Assembly (NCBI GenBank): GCA_963692465.1
Contig: OY829943.1
Span: 372,001 to 436,000 of the forward strand
Length of the DNA stretch: 64,000 nucleotides
Direction: 5' to 3'
Origin: JAUZOB01 sp963692465
Lineage (GTDB): Bacteria; Bacteroidota; Bacteroidia; Bacteroidales; Prolixibacteraceae
A program made the translations under genes and the position numbers. Of the stretch, positions 44,764 through 54,890 are shown one piece after another. How positions within the stretch are numbered: position 1 is the stretch's first letter; every line of letters starts with the position of its first letter. The notes under the pieces are model-generated. The model saw nothing but the letters and a program-made list of their open reading frames with translations, was not told the origin of the DNA and made no database searches.

Positions 44764-46317
44764 ATGGAAAAAGGACAGGAAACCACCCCAACCCGACAGG
44801 CTATTTCTACTACAGAAACGGTTTCTTTGTCCAAACAAGAATATGATCAATTGATCACTTCGTTACAAACCCTCCAAACCGATTATAAACTGTTAAAGTT
44901 TCAGTACTCGAAGCTTCAGCGGATGATTTATGGGGCTAAAAGCGAACGATTTGTTTCTGCTCAAATACCCGGTCAGCTTTCCTTGTTTGATTCAGTGAAA
45001 GAAGAAGAGAAGCCGGAAGCAAAGAAAGAAACGGTCACATACGAACGGGAAACAGGGAAAAGCAAAAAAGCTGAAGGGCACGGTCGTTTACCGCTATCAC
45101 CTAATTTACCCCGGGAAGAGCACACAATTGAACCGAAGGAAGATATAACCGGAGCCAGGAAGATTGGGGAAGAAATAAACGAGACATTGGAATATGTTCC
45201 CGGTAAACTCTATGTAAAAAAGATCATCCGTCCTAAATACCTGTTGCAGGACCAGCAAACGATTGTGATCGGAGAACTTCCTTCGCAGCCTATTCCCAAA
45301 AGCAATGCAGGAGCCGGTTTGCTGGCACAGATGCACGTAGCCAAATACGTGGATCACACTCCTTTTTACCGACAGATACAGCAGCTTAAAAGAGAAGGGG
45401 TTATTGTCGCTCCTTCTACCATGAATGACTGGTCTGAGAAGACCTGTGAACTTCTTGACATACTCTATAACCGAATAAAAGAAAAGATTCTGCAATCAGA
45501 TTATCTGATGATGGATGAATCACCGATTCAGGTATTAACAGAAGATAAACCGAAAGCTACACATCAGGGATATATGTGGGTTAATGTCGCTCCGATGGAG
45601 AAACTGGTTTACTTTAATTATCGTCAGACCAGAAGCGGTCAATATCCGATTGCTTTTCTGAAAGATTATCATGGTGCACTTCAAACGGATGGCTATGCAG
45701 GGTATAATGTATTTGAAAGTGATCCTAATGTTACCTTATTGGGGTGTTTTTGCCATGCCAGACGCAAATTTGATGAAGCAAGAAAAAACGATAAAGAGAA
45801 AGCAGAGTTTGCACTGACCCGCATACAGCAACTTTATAACATAGAACGAAAAGCAAGAGATCAGGAACTTTCCTGGGAAGAACGGAAGAAACTACGGGAA
45901 AAAGAAGCGATACCGGTACTTGCTCAGATCGAAAAATGGTTAAAAGAACAGAGGAATATGGCCCCCAAGAGTGCTATTGGCATAGCTGTCAACTACACTG
46001 GAAGAATGTGGCCCCGGCTGGTTCGCTATGTGGAAGACGGACGATACAGCATTGACAACAACCCGATAGAGAACAAAATCCGCCCGCTTGCTCTGGGTAG
46101 AAAAAATTATCTCTTTGCCGGATCACAGCGGGGTGCGCACAGAGCGGCAATGATGTATTCCTTTTTCGGTACCTGTAAAATGAATGAGGTGAATCCATTT
46201 CTTTGGCTCCATGATGTCCTTTCCCGTATTCAGGAGCATAAAGCAAACCGCATTGATGAATTGCTCCCTCAAAACTGGAAGCCTCTTGATGTGCTAGTGT
46301 CTGATCCTATTAAGTAA
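44764..46317 (+). CDS. tnpC: IS66 transposase TnpC
   Basis: 517 residues. An N-terminal coiled-coil/leucine-rich stretch (about 20-60), YGAKSERF, a zinc-finger-like region partly degenerate, then the DDE domain: MMDESPIQ (about 247-254), LQTDGYAGYN (about 303-312) and DNNPIENKIRPLALGRKNY (about 431-449) with the glutamate. C-terminal IS66 domain present. Full length. Confidence 0.93.
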   Translation: MEKGQETTPTRQAISTTETVSLSKQEYDQLITSLQTLQTDYKLLKFQYSKLQRMIYGAKSERFVSAQIPGQLSLFDSVKEEEKPEAKKETVTYERETGKSKKAEGHGRLPLSPNLPREEHTIEPKEDITGARKIGEEINETLEYVPGKLYVKKIIRPKYLLQDQQTIVIGELPSQPIPKSNAGAGLLAQMHVAKYVDHTPFYRQIQQLKREGVIVAPSTMNDWSEKTCELLDILYNRIKEKILQSDYLMMDESPIQVLTEDKPKATHQGYMWVNVAPMEKLVYFNYRQTRSGQYPIAFLKDYHGALQTDGYAGYNVFESDPNVTLLGCFCHARRKFDEARKNDKEKAEFALTRIQQLYNIERKARDQELSWEERKKLREKEAIPVLAQIEKWLKEQRNMAPKSAIGIAVNYTGRMWPRLVRYVEDGRYSIDNNPIENKIRPLALGRKNYLFAGSQRGAHRAAMMYSFFGTCKMNEVNPFLWLHDVLSRIQEHKANRIDELLPQNWKPLDVLVSDPIK

Positions 46318-46424
46318 TTTTTTGCCCTCTCTTTATACTTCTTTTCTGTTTTTCCAATAGGTGGTTGACCGGACGCTTACTGGATTTCAACAAAACTAAA
46401 AAAACGCACTTACACAATTACAAA

Positions 46425-47471
46425 ATGAACAAAATTGATCTTTTAATAATAAATAACTGCCCAGCTTTCTATAAAATAAATCTGTACAATAAATTACATC
46501 AGTATTGTAAAATATACGTCATATTCGTAGGTCTATCAGATCAAGTTGTTATTGAAAATGATTTTGAAAAAAAAATAAAGTTTCCATTTAGCATTATCAA
46601 CAAAACATCAATAAAAAAGAGGAACAAACTAACAACTCTAACAACTTTACTATCTATAGTGCGTCACTATAGTTATGATAAAATCATATACGGAGGATGG
46701 GATTTATTTGAATTGAAGATACTAATACTTCTAACTTCTAAACGGAAAAATTGTTTACAATCAGAATCTTCTATACACGAAAGCATAACAACAGGATACA
46801 TTGCAACAATAAAAAAAATATTACTAACAAAAATATCTACTATTTTAACATCAGGAAAACTTCAAAGCGATGTTTTTAAAGCATTGAAATACAAAGGGAA
46901 GTACATTGAGACAGGTGGAGTAGGAATCTTTAATAAAAACAATACCAATAACAGAAACGAAGGAAATAAAACATCAAACTTTAGATATTTATATGTAGGA
47001 AGATTAATTCCCAAGAAAAATTTAAAATATTTAATTGAAACATTTAATCGTTTAGGAAGTTATCTGACAATTGTTGGAAGAGGAGAACAATTTGATGAGT
47101 TAAAAAGAAGTTCTAATAGCAACATTCACTTTGTTGGTTTCGTTCCTAACAATAAGATTAATCAAATATATCATCAGCATGATGTGTTTATTCTGCCTTC
47201 CAAAAGAGAACCTTGGGGTCTCGTTATTGAAGAAGCAATTTATTACGGTCTACCAGTAATAGTAAGTAGTGCCGTTGGATGCCAAGAAGAAATGGTAAAT
47301 CAGCCACAAACCGGCATTACTTTTGATTTAAAAAATGAGAACAGCTTAAATAATGCAATTAAATTAATGGAACAGAATTATTCATTCTTTAAGAAAAATG
47401 TTTTAAATTTTGATTTTGAACAAAGAGATAGGATTCAAGTAGATGCATACTTAGCCCTTTTAGAGAAATAA
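46425..47471 (+). CDS. Family 4 glycosyltransferase
   Basis: 348 residues from the ATG at 46425; the upstream in-frame codons lie in the IS66 end. GT-B fold with YVGRLIPKKNLKYLI (about 189-203), the GT4 signature FILPSKREPWGLVIEEA with E-x7-E (about 265-281), and GLPVIVSS. Cytoplasmic, retaining transferase; donor unknown. The IS66 element ends only 44 bases upstream, so its promoter may now come from the IS. Confidence 0.85.
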   Translation: MNKIDLLIINNCPAFYKINLYNKLHQYCKIYVIFVGLSDQVVIENDFEKKIKFPFSIINKTSIKKRNKLTTLTTLLSIVRHYSYDKIIYGGWDLFELKILILLTSKRKNCLQSESSIHESITTGYIATIKKILLTKISTILTSGKLQSDVFKALKYKGKYIETGGVGIFNKNNTNNRNEGNKTSNFRYLYVGRLIPKKNLKYLIETFNRLGSYLTIVGRGEQFDELKRSSNSNIHFVGFVPNNKINQIYHQHDVFILPSKREPWGLVIEEAIYYGLPVIVSSAVGCQEEMVNQPQTGITFDLKNENSLNNAIKLMEQNYSFFKKNVLNFDFEQRDRIQVDAYLALLEK

Positions 47472-47551
47472 CGATTTCAATAAAGTACGTCTTTTTACAA
47501 AAGTCCATTATTTCCATAAAAAAGCATATAATTCAACAATAAATTTTTCCA

Positions 47552-48766
47552 ATGAAGACTCTCCTTCAAATAAACACCGTTGTTAACTCAGGATCTACAG
47601 GCCGAATAGTTGAAGGAATTGGTCAACTCGCTATTCAAAATGGCTGGAATAGTTATATCGCTTATGGCAGAAATGAGAGGCCAAGCAAATCTAATCTACT
47701 AAAAATTGGATCAAATTTAGATGTCAAGATTCATGGACTTCAAACAAGATTGTTTGATAAGCATGGACTTGCATCTAGCAATGCCACATATAAATTAATT
47801 AATCAAATTAAAGCAATCCATCCGGATATTGTCCATTTGCACAACCTTCATGGATATTATATAAATATAGAAATTCTATTTAAATATTTAGCTAAGGCTG
47901 ATATTCCCATTGTTTGGACATTACATGATTGTTGGCCCATAACTGGACATTGCGTACATTTTGACTATATTAATTGCATAAAATGGAAAGCCAAGTGTTG
48001 TCATTGTCCACAAACAGGTACATATCCTGCAAGCTTTTTAATAGATCGATCCAAAAGGAATTACTTATTAAAAAAAGGTCTTTTTACCTCTGTTAAAAAA
48101 ATGGTAATTGTACCCGTTTCTCAATGGTTAGGCGATATTATAAATCAATCGTTTTTATGTGACTATCCGGTTCAAGTCATTAACAATGGCATTGACATTC
48201 AAACATTTAAGTCTAACACCAATGAGATAATTCGAGAAAAATATAAAATTGAAGGAAAGTTTATAATCCTTGGAGTTGCAAGTATTTGGAGTTCTCGAAA
48301 AGGTTTGGCTGATTTCATTGAACTAAGCAAGTCCATTGACATTAATAGTGTAATTGTTTTAGTTGGATTAAACCCAAGACAAATAAGAAATCTCCCCCAT
48401 AATATCGTTGGAATAAACAAAACAGAGAATACACAAGAACTTGCAGACTTGTATTCCTCTGCAGACGTTTTTTTAAACCCAACATGGGAAGATAATTTCC
48501 CGACTACAAATTTAGAAGCTCTCTCTTGCGGCACACCTGTCATAACATACCAAACAGGTGGAAGTATCGAGGCTATCTCCATGAAAACCGGAATCATAGT
48601 AGAAAAAGGAGATATTTCTGGTTTGCAGAAAGCAATAAACAACATCCGAGATAATGGTAAAAAACATTATTCAATCGCATGTAGAGAACGTGCAAAGATG
48701 TTATATGATAAAAATGATCGTTTTTTAGATTACATAAATCTATACAATAAATTATCCAATCTATAA
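47552..48766 (+). CDS. Family 4 glycosyltransferase (WcaC-like)
   Basis: 404 residues. Starts LLQINTVVNSGSTGRIVEGI, the usual opening of this group. Contains the cysteine-rich stretch from DCWPITGHC to CCHCP (about 127-153) and the C-terminal nucleotide-sugar site (NPTWEDNFPTTNLEALSCG, about 309-327, with E-x7-E). Retaining GT-B enzyme for repeat-unit assembly. Followed by the FucNAc gene set. Confidence 0.87.
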   Translation: MKTLLQINTVVNSGSTGRIVEGIGQLAIQNGWNSYIAYGRNERPSKSNLLKIGSNLDVKIHGLQTRLFDKHGLASSNATYKLINQIKAIHPDIVHLHNLHGYYINIEILFKYLAKADIPIVWTLHDCWPITGHCVHFDYINCIKWKAKCCHCPQTGTYPASFLIDRSKRNYLLKKGLFTSVKKMVIVPVSQWLGDIINQSFLCDYPVQVINNGIDIQTFKSNTNEIIREKYKIEGKFIILGVASIWSSRKGLADFIELSKSIDINSVIVLVGLNPRQIRNLPHNIVGINKTENTQELADLYSSADVFLNPTWEDNFPTTNLEALSCGTPVITYQTGGSIEAISMKTGIIVEKGDISGLQKAINNIRDNGKKHYSIACRERAKMLYDKNDRFLDYINLYNKLSNL

Positions 48767-48789
48767 TACACAACTTTATCAAATACATC

Positions 48790-49815
48790 ATGTTTAAAAA
48801 TAAGGTACTTCTTATTACCGGAGGGACAGGTTCTTTCGGTAATGCTGTTTTGAATCGGTTTCTTGATTCTGAAATCAAAGAAATCAGAATTTTTTCCAGA
48901 GACGAAAAGAAACAAGATGACATGCGCCATCTGTTAAACAATTCCAAAGTAAAATTTTATATAGGAGACGTTCGTGATAGACACAGCGTCGATTATGCAA
49001 TGAAAGGTGTTGATTATATATTCCATGCTGCAGCACTTAAACAAGTTCCCTCTTGTGAATTCTTTCCAATTGAAGCAGTAAAGACAAATATACTTGGGGC
49101 ACAAAATGTTCTTAGTTCTGCAATTGAACACAAAGTAAAACGCATGATTGTCCTTAGTACAGACAAAGCTGTATACCCTATTAATGCAATGGGGCTAACT
49201 AAAGCTTTAATGGAAAAGGCAATGATTGCAAAAGCAAGATCACTTGGGGATAATTCTGAAACTGTACTTTGTGGCACCCGCTACGGGAATGTAATGGCTT
49301 CAAGAGGTTCTGTTATCCCATTATTTGTTGATCAGATTAAGGAGAACAAAGATTTAACTGTAACTGACCCCAATATGACTCGCTTCATGATGACACTCGA
49401 AGATGCTGTTGATTTGGTCATTTATGCTTTTCAACATGGTCAAAACGGAGATATATTTGTTCAAAAAGCTCCAGCATCAACAATCGGTGATCTTGCAAAA
49501 TCTCTAATTGAACTATACCAATCCAAAAGCAAAATCCGCGTTATTGGAACACGCCACGGAGAGAAACTTTATGAAACGTTGGTTAATCGAGAAGAAATGG
49601 CCAAAGCTGTTGATATGGGAGACTATTATCGAATTCCTGCAGACAATCGTGATCTAAATTACGAAAGATATTTTAGCGAAGGAAAAGAACGAGTTTCAGA
49701 AATTGAGGATTACAATTCCCATAATACTCATCGTTTAGACATAGAAGGCACAAAAAAGCTTCTTCTGAAATTACCAATGATTAGAGAAGACATTAAAAAT
49801 GAAAACGCCAAATAA
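48790..49815 (+). CDS. capE: UDP-GlcNAc 4,6-dehydratase/5-epimerase (CapE/FnlA/WbjB)
   Basis: 341 residues. First enzyme of UDP-N-acetyl-L-fucosamine synthesis: converts UDP-GlcNAc to a 4-keto-6-deoxy product and epimerises C-5. Rossmann motif ITGGTGSFGNAVL (8-20), AALKQVPSCE (about 77-86), and the atypical active site STDKAVYPINAMGLTK with M-x3-K instead of Y-x3-K, typical of CapE-type enzymes. Length fits. It overlaps the next gene by 17 bases. Confidence 0.9.
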   Translation: MFKNKVLLITGGTGSFGNAVLNRFLDSEIKEIRIFSRDEKKQDDMRHLLNNSKVKFYIGDVRDRHSVDYAMKGVDYIFHAAALKQVPSCEFFPIEAVKTNILGAQNVLSSAIEHKVKRMIVLSTDKAVYPINAMGLTKALMEKAMIAKARSLGDNSETVLCGTRYGNVMASRGSVIPLFVDQIKENKDLTVTDPNMTRFMMTLEDAVDLVIYAFQHGQNGDIFVQKAPASTIGDLAKSLIELYQSKSKIRVIGTRHGEKLYETLVNREEMAKAVDMGDYYRIPADNRDLNYERYFSEGKERVSEIEDYNSHNTHRLDIEGTKKLLLKLPMIREDIKNENAK

Positions 49816-50248
49816 TATTCCTGAAATCATTAATGGTGGAATATTCTCTGATAATAGGGGTGATATTGCATACGTAAATGGCTTTAACTTCGAAGGAGTA
49901 AAACGTTTCTATATAATAGAACATCCTGATAGTTCTGTTATCAGAGCATGGCAATATCACAGGATTGAGAAAAAATGGTTCTACGTGGTACAAGGTTCTT
50001 TTTGTATAGCGTGGGTTAAAGTTGATAATTGGGAAAATCCATCTCCTAATTTAGCTGTAGAATTCAAAATCTTAAATGCCTCTGAAAGTGAAATCATTTC
50101 CATTCCTGCTGGTTATGCAAATGGATTAAAAGCATTAGAGCCTAATTCTAAAATCATAGTTTTTTCGGATATGGATGTTGAAACATCCATTAAGGAAAAA
50201 ATTCGATTTGATAAAAATATGTGGTTTAACTGGGAAAATATTAAATAA
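49799..50248 (+). CDS. Cupin protein, WxcM/RmlC-like
   Basis: 149 residues of the sugar 3,4-ketoisomerase/RmlC superfamily: DNRGDIAYVN (about 18-27), AWQYHRIEKKWFYVVQGSF (about 49-67) and PAGYANGLKALE (about 102-113). Sits inside the capE-capF-capG set, overlapping capE by 17 bases and sharing a base with capF. Not part of the classical three-enzyme FucNAc route, so it may modify a side product or be an accessory epimerase. Function not certain. Confidence 0.65.
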   Translation: MKTPNNIPEIINGGIFSDNRGDIAYVNGFNFEGVKRFYIIEHPDSSVIRAWQYHRIEKKWFYVVQGSFCIAWVKVDNWENPSPNLAVEFKILNASESEIISIPAGYANGLKALEPNSKIIVFSDMDVETSIKEKIRFDKNMWFNWENIK

Positions 50249-51363
50249 TGAAAATAGGTATTACCGGACAAGCTGGCTTTGTTGGTACTCATTTATTCAA
50301 TTATCTGAGTTTAGACAAAACTAATATCCAAATGATTCCATTTAAGGATGAATACTTTTCGAACAAAGAAATACTTATCAATTGGGTCTTACAATGCGAT
50401 GTCATTATTCATCTTGCAGCTTTAAATAGGCATTCTGATCCACAAGTTATTTATGAGACCAATATAACCCTTGTAAAACAATTAATTGAAGCATTAAAAA
50501 AAGCAGGAAACCATCCGCATATACTTTTTTCATCAAGCATTCAGGAAGAAAGAGAAAATTCGTATGGAAAATCAAAACAAGAAGGACGATTATTACTAAG
50601 CCAGTGGGCGCAACAGACTAATGCTTGTTTTACAGGAATGGTATTACCAAATGTTTTCGGTTCTTTTGGTCGCCCATATTATAATTCAGTAATCGCAACT
50701 TTTTCCCACCAATTGACACACAATGAAATACCTCGTCTTGAAACAGACAGCAATCTGCAATTAATATATATTGAAGAATTGGTTGCAAAGATTAAAGGAC
50801 TAATAATCAATCATATTTCGTCAGAAGAGTATTTTGTTCCTCCTACTGCAGAAAAAAAGGTTTCAGAGATCTTAGCTTTATTAGAAAGGTATAAAGATGA
50901 ATATTTTGAAAAAGGAATATTTCCAAAAATCAGGACTCCTTTTGAACTAAACTTATTCAACACCTTCAGGTGTTATATTGATCAGCAAAAGATGTTCCCC
51001 TTCCCTCTTGAAAAACATGAGGATAACCGTGGCAGTTTTGTTGAAACAATAAAAACAGGAATCGGAGGACAGATTTCATTTTCAACAACAAAGCCGGGAA
51101 TTACCAGAGGGAATCACTTCCATACCCGTAAGATTGAGCGCTTTGCCGTCATTAAGGGAGAAGCTTTAATTCAACTCCGAAGAATAGGCACAGATGATAT
51201 TATTGAATTTAAACTATCAGGAGACAAACCTTCATTTGTAGACATGCCCATTTGGTATACTCATAACATTACAAACATAGGATCAGATGAATTATATACA
51301 ATTTTCTGGATTAATGAATGGTTTAATTCAAGTGACCAGGATACTTTCTTTGAAGAAGTTTAG
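50248..51363 (+). CDS. capF: CapF-type bifunctional reductase/epimerase (FnlB/WbjC)
   Basis: 371 residues. Second enzyme of the UDP-L-FucNAc route. N-terminal SDR domain with GITGQAGFVGTHLF (3-16) and Y-x3-K in NSYGKSKQEG (about 107-116). C-terminal cupin domain (about 250-371) with ITRGNHFHTRKIERFAVI, which carries the zinc histidines of CapF. Normal length for the family. Tight spacing with both neighbours. Confidence 0.9.
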   Translation: MKIGITGQAGFVGTHLFNYLSLDKTNIQMIPFKDEYFSNKEILINWVLQCDVIIHLAALNRHSDPQVIYETNITLVKQLIEALKKAGNHPHILFSSSIQEERENSYGKSKQEGRLLLSQWAQQTNACFTGMVLPNVFGSFGRPYYNSVIATFSHQLTHNEIPRLETDSNLQLIYIEELVAKIKGLIINHISSEEYFVPPTAEKKVSEILALLERYKDEYFEKGIFPKIRTPFELNLFNTFRCYIDQQKMFPFPLEKHEDNRGSFVETIKTGIGGQISFSTTKPGITRGNHFHTRKIERFAVIKGEALIQLRRIGTDDIIEFKLSGDKPSFVDMPIWYTHNITNIGSDELYTIFWINEWFNSSDQDTFFEEV

Positions 51364-51373
51364 ATAAACAATT

Positions 51374-52504
51374 ATGAATAAATTAAAAGTATTAACAGTC
51401 GTTGGCACTCGCCCGGAGATTATTCGTTTAGCTTGTGTATTACAAAAATTAGATAATAGTCCGGCAATAGAACATGTATTAGTACATACTGGTCAAAATT
51501 ATGACTATGAACTGAATGAGATTTTCTTTGACGATTTAAATCTTCGAAAGCCTGATTATTTTCTAAATGCAGCAGGAAAGAATGCGACAGAAACGTCAGG
51601 ACAAATATTAATTAATATTGATCCAGTATTAGAAAAAGAACAACCTGATGCATTCTTAGTATTAGGGGACACAAATTCTTGTTTATGTGCTATTGCTGCA
51701 AAAAAGAGGCATATTCCAATTTTTCACATGGAAGCAGGTAATCGTTGTTTTGATCAACGAGTACCAGAAGAAAGTAATCGAAAAATTGTAGATCATATTT
51801 CTGATATAAATATGACTTATAGCTCTATTGCACGAGAATATTTACTTCGCGAGGGTCTTTCTGCTGATCGGATTATTAAAACAGGCAGCCCAATGTATGA
51901 AGTACTGCACAAGTATCTACCAAAAATTCAGGCAGCTAATATTTTAAACACATTAAAACTTAAACGAAACAAATATTTTATTGTTTCTGCTCACAGAGAA
52001 GAGAATATTTCTTCTGAGAGGAACTTTCATAATTTAGTTAAAATATTAAATCAAGTAGCTGAGCAATATAACTATCCGGTAATCGTTTCTTGTCATCCCA
52101 GAACCCGCAAAATGATAGAAAAAGAAGAGATAAAATTTCATAAGAATATAAAGCTTATGAAACCAATGTCGCTAAGCGATTATAACCATCTCCAAATGAA
52201 TTCGACTTGTGTTCTTTCAGACAGTGGAACGATCAATGAAGAATCTTCTATTTTGAATTTCAGAGCCTTAAATATCAGAGAAGCACATGAACGCCCGGAG
52301 GCAATGGAAGAAGCAAGTGTCATGATGGTTGGTCTAAATCCTGATCGTGTAATGCAAGGACTAGTAGAAGTTCAAAGCCAAGACATAGAACAACGAAATT
52401 TCCGTCCGGTATATGATTATTCAATGCCCAATGTAAGTGATAAAGTTGTTCGAATTATTATTTCTTATACGGACTATATAAAAAGAGTTGTGTGGGGAAA
52501 ATGA
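51374..52504 (+). CDS. capG: UDP-GlcNAc 2-epimerase-type enzyme (CapG/FnlC/WbjD)
   Basis: 376 residues. Last step to UDP-N-acetyl-L-fucosamine: C-2 epimerisation. Family motifs: VVGTRPEIIRL (9-19), VHTGQNYDYEL (37-47), MEAGNRCFDQRVPEESNRKI (about 119-138), SAHREENIS (about 205-213), LSDSGTINEES (about 283-293). Length normal. Ends in ATGA overlap with the next glycosyltransferase. Confidence 0.92.
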   Translation: MNKLKVLTVVGTRPEIIRLACVLQKLDNSPAIEHVLVHTGQNYDYELNEIFFDDLNLRKPDYFLNAAGKNATETSGQILINIDPVLEKEQPDAFLVLGDTNSCLCAIAAKKRHIPIFHMEAGNRCFDQRVPEESNRKIVDHISDINMTYSSIAREYLLREGLSADRIIKTGSPMYEVLHKYLPKIQAANILNTLKLKRNKYFIVSAHREENISSERNFHNLVKILNQVAEQYNYPVIVSCHPRTRKMIEKEEIKFHKNIKLMKPMSLSDYNHLQMNSTCVLSDSGTINEESSILNFRALNIREAHERPEAMEEASVMMVGLNPDRVMQGLVEVQSQDIEQRNFRPVYDYSMPNVSDKVVRIIISYTDYIKRVVWGK

Positions 52505-53709
52505 AAATTCTAATAATCTCACAGTATTTTTACCCCGAAGAGTTTAAATGTAATGATATTGCTTTTGAACTTTCAAGACGAGGTTACGATGTAACTGTTG
52601 TTACCGGGATTCCTAATTACCCTCAAGGATCATTTTTTAAAGGATATGGACTATTAAAAAAGAAAAAGGAAGTAGTTAACAGTGTTAAAATAAGAAGAAT
52701 TCCATTAGTTCCTCGAGGTAAAGGAAAAGGAATAAGATTAGCACTTAATTACTTTAGTTGGTGTGTATTGGCTTCAATATGGATTTTATTCCATGCATTA
52801 AAATACAAATATGATAGAATACTTGTACACCAAACATCTCCGATAATACAAGGATTTCCGGCTATTGTTGCTAAAAAAATTCAGCATATTCCCATTTATT
52901 TCTGGACATTAGATTTGTGGCCAGAAAGTCTTACTAGCGCAGGAGGAATTCACAATAAATTTATTCTCAATTTCTTTACAAAAATTGTCTGTTTTTTATA
53001 TCGACAATCAGATAAAATATTAATTAGTTCGAAAGGATTTGAAAAATCAATATGCTTAAAAGGAGATTTTGCAGATAAATTAGTTTACTTTCCCAATTGG
53101 GCAGAAGATATATTTAATACTCAAATCTCTTACGCAATTCCAAAGTTACCTAAAGGATTTAAAGTAATGTTCGCAGGAAATATAGGAGAAGCACAGGATT
53201 TTGATAATATCATGCAAGCCGCAAGAGAACTTAGAAACGAAAAAGATATTAAAATCATTTTAATCGGAGATGGGAGAAAACGTGCATGGGTAGAGAACTT
53301 CATCAAAAAAGAAGATTTACAAGAAACTGTATATGTCATGGGTAGATTCCCGTTGCAATCAATGCCTATTTTCTTTAAACAAGCAGATGTAATGTTGGTT
53401 TCATTAAAGGATGAAATTATTTTTAATCTCACCGTTCCCGCTAAACTTCAGGCATACATGGCTTCAGAAAAGCCAATTATTGCAATGCTCAATGGCGAAA
53501 GCACCGAATTAATTAAAGAAGCAAAATGTGGTGTAACTGCACCTGCAGGAAATTATAAAAAACTTGCTAGCAGAATATTACAATTAAAACATACAAGCAA
53601 AGAAGAATTAGATAAGATGGGCAAGAATGGCAAAGAATTTTGCAACCAACATTTCAATAAATCAAAATGTATAGATCATTTATGTAAATTATTTGATGAA
53701 TATAAATAA
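52501..53709 (+). CDS. Family 4 glycosyltransferase (WbuB/WbjE-like, probable FucNAc transferase)
   Basis: 402 residues from the ATG at 52501, which overlaps the capG stop; an earlier GTG three codons up is less likely. Typical opening ILIISQYFYPEEF and GIPNYPQGSFFKGY, as in WbuB. GT-B domain with FAGNIGEAQDFDNIMQAA (about 221-238) and the late glutamate region. Location right after capEFG suggests it uses UDP-L-FucNAc. Its 3' end overlaps the convergent ATP-grasp gene by 34 bases. Confidence 0.87.
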   Translation: MKILIISQYFYPEEFKCNDIAFELSRRGYDVTVVTGIPNYPQGSFFKGYGLLKKKKEVVNSVKIRRIPLVPRGKGKGIRLALNYFSWCVLASIWILFHALKYKYDRILVHQTSPIIQGFPAIVAKKIQHIPIYFWTLDLWPESLTSAGGIHNKFILNFFTKIVCFLYRQSDKILISSKGFEKSICLKGDFADKLVYFPNWAEDIFNTQISYAIPKLPKGFKVMFAGNIGEAQDFDNIMQAARELRNEKDIKIILIGDGRKRAWVENFIKKEDLQETVYVMGRFPLQSMPIFFKQADVMLVSLKDEIIFNLTVPAKLQAYMASEKPIIAMLNGESTELIKEAKCGVTAPAGNYKKLASRILQLKHTSKEELDKMGKNGKEFCNQHFNKSKCIDHLCKLFDEYK

Positions 53710-54815
53710 GGAATCTTTATTATCCTCTTCTTTAATCGATTACAAATAAAATTAAATTTTGAAATAACAGAAGGTAAAGGATCTCTTTTAATATAATAAA
53801 AAGAATTCACAACAAATTCACTCAAACTATCATCTTTTCTTTGGAAAAAGCTTCTAAAATACGCAGTCACACTCATATAATATTTATAATCATATTGGGG
53901 AATTTTAAAAAATCTATTTTGAGAAGATAATAAGTTAAAGTACGGAAAATTTACCCCAACAGATAACGATCCTAAAAGAGAAGCCCAATAACGAGGATTA
54001 ATTTCAATCACCTTTATTTGTTTTTCCTTTTCATCAAATAATAAATCAATGTGAGCAATTCCCGTCCAATTTAATTTATACATTAGCCCTTTGACTACAT
54101 CTAAAAGATCTTGATTAAAAAGAAATTGGACACTAGAAGCTGGCAAGAATCTTGACTTTTTTATCACCCCACGCTGAATTGTATATGCTAATATTTCTCC
54201 GTGTCGACACAACACGCTACAATCAATATCATATCCATAAATATATTGCTGAATTACATACCGCTTAGCAGAATTACTATAGGAATCTATTTCCTGTAGT
54301 AATTCTGCTTTCGTATTATAAAGTCGAATTCCCTCACCTCCGCTACCCTGAGTTGGTTTAATCAAAACAGGGAAAAAGGTATCTTCAAGGTTAGTTGCTT
54401 TTTCTCTCTCTAATAAAACAGTTTTAGGATGAGGAATTTTATTTTTCCAATTAAATTCAGCGAATAATGCTTTATCAGAAGCAATTTGGAAACTATCCTC
54501 ATCTGGAATTGAAATAATTAATTCTAATTTTTCAAGGGTGTTTTTATTCTGTATAATAAATTGGATTCCCTTTTCCGTTACAGGTATTAGAACCGCACTT
54601 CTATTTTTAGATGCGATTTCCTTAATGCAAGCTAAACAGTCAGTTTCATTTTTCTTATAGAAAAAGAACTTGCAATAACGAGAAAACCGAATTGCCGGAT
54701 ATTTCAGAGAAGATAAAATATATACGTCCAGGTCTACCCTTTTTGATAGACATGTAATAACATTCAATGCAAAATTATTTTCTCCATCAGGAATAATGAC
54801 AATTTTCTTTTTCAT
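53676..54815 (-). CDS. ATP-grasp enzyme (paralogue 1)
   Basis: 379 residues from the ATG at 54815 (MKKKIVIIPDGENNF), chosen because it aligns with paralogue 2. ATP-grasp ligase: pre-ATP-grasp domain (1-105), LIKPTQGSGGEGIRLY (about 145-160, glycine-rich loop), AHIDLLFDE and the metal-binding VIEINPRYWASLLGSLSVG (about 270-288). Family members join a carboxylate to an amine or thiol by way of an acyl phosphate. In a polysaccharide locus it may activate an acid for attachment to sugar. Opposite in direction to the locus. Own promoter at 54859-54890. Confidence 0.82.
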   Translation of the reverse strand: MKKKIVIIPDGENNFALNVITCLSKRVDLDVYILSSLKYPAIRFSRYCKFFFYKKNETDCLACIKEIASKNRSAVLIPVTEKGIQFIIQNKNTLEKLELIISIPDEDSFQIASDKALFAEFNWKNKIPHPKTVLLEREKATNLEDTFFPVLIKPTQGSGGEGIRLYNTKAELLQEIDSYSNSAKRYVIQQYIYGYDIDCSVLCRHGEILAYTIQRGVIKKSRFLPASSVQFLFNQDLLDVVKGLMYKLNWTGIAHIDLLFDEKEKQIKVIEINPRYWASLLGSLSVGVNFPYFNLLSSQNRFFKIPQYDYKYYMSVTAYFRSFFQRKDDSLSEFVVNSFYYIKRDPLPSVISKFNFICNRLKKRIIKIPYLYSSNNLHK

Positions 54816-54858
54816 TAGTCGTACCCGCAATGTTTATTCATGAAAATTCAGAGAGGGA

Positions 54859-54890
54859 CAAAATTATGAATATATCCGAATAACAACAAC
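54859..54890 (-). promoter_or_regulatory. Promoter of ATP-grasp paralogue 1
   Basis: On the minus strand TTG (54889-54887), 20 bases, then TAATTTTG (54866-54859): matches the Bacteroidetes consensus. Leader of about 35 bases. The rest of 54891-55076 shows no gene. Confidence 0.6.

Larger units (their letters stand above)
43974..46380 (+). mobile_element. IS66-family element (about 2.4 kb)
   Basis: Carries tnpA (broken), tnpB and tnpC in the usual order. Ends: GTAAGCCTTCGGTAAAGCAC at 43974 and, reading inward from 46380, GTAAGCGTCCGGTCAACCAC, matching at about 16 of 20 positions and beginning with GTAAGC as IS66 elements do. The 8-bp flanks do not match, so no target duplication is visible. 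Confidence 0.8.
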
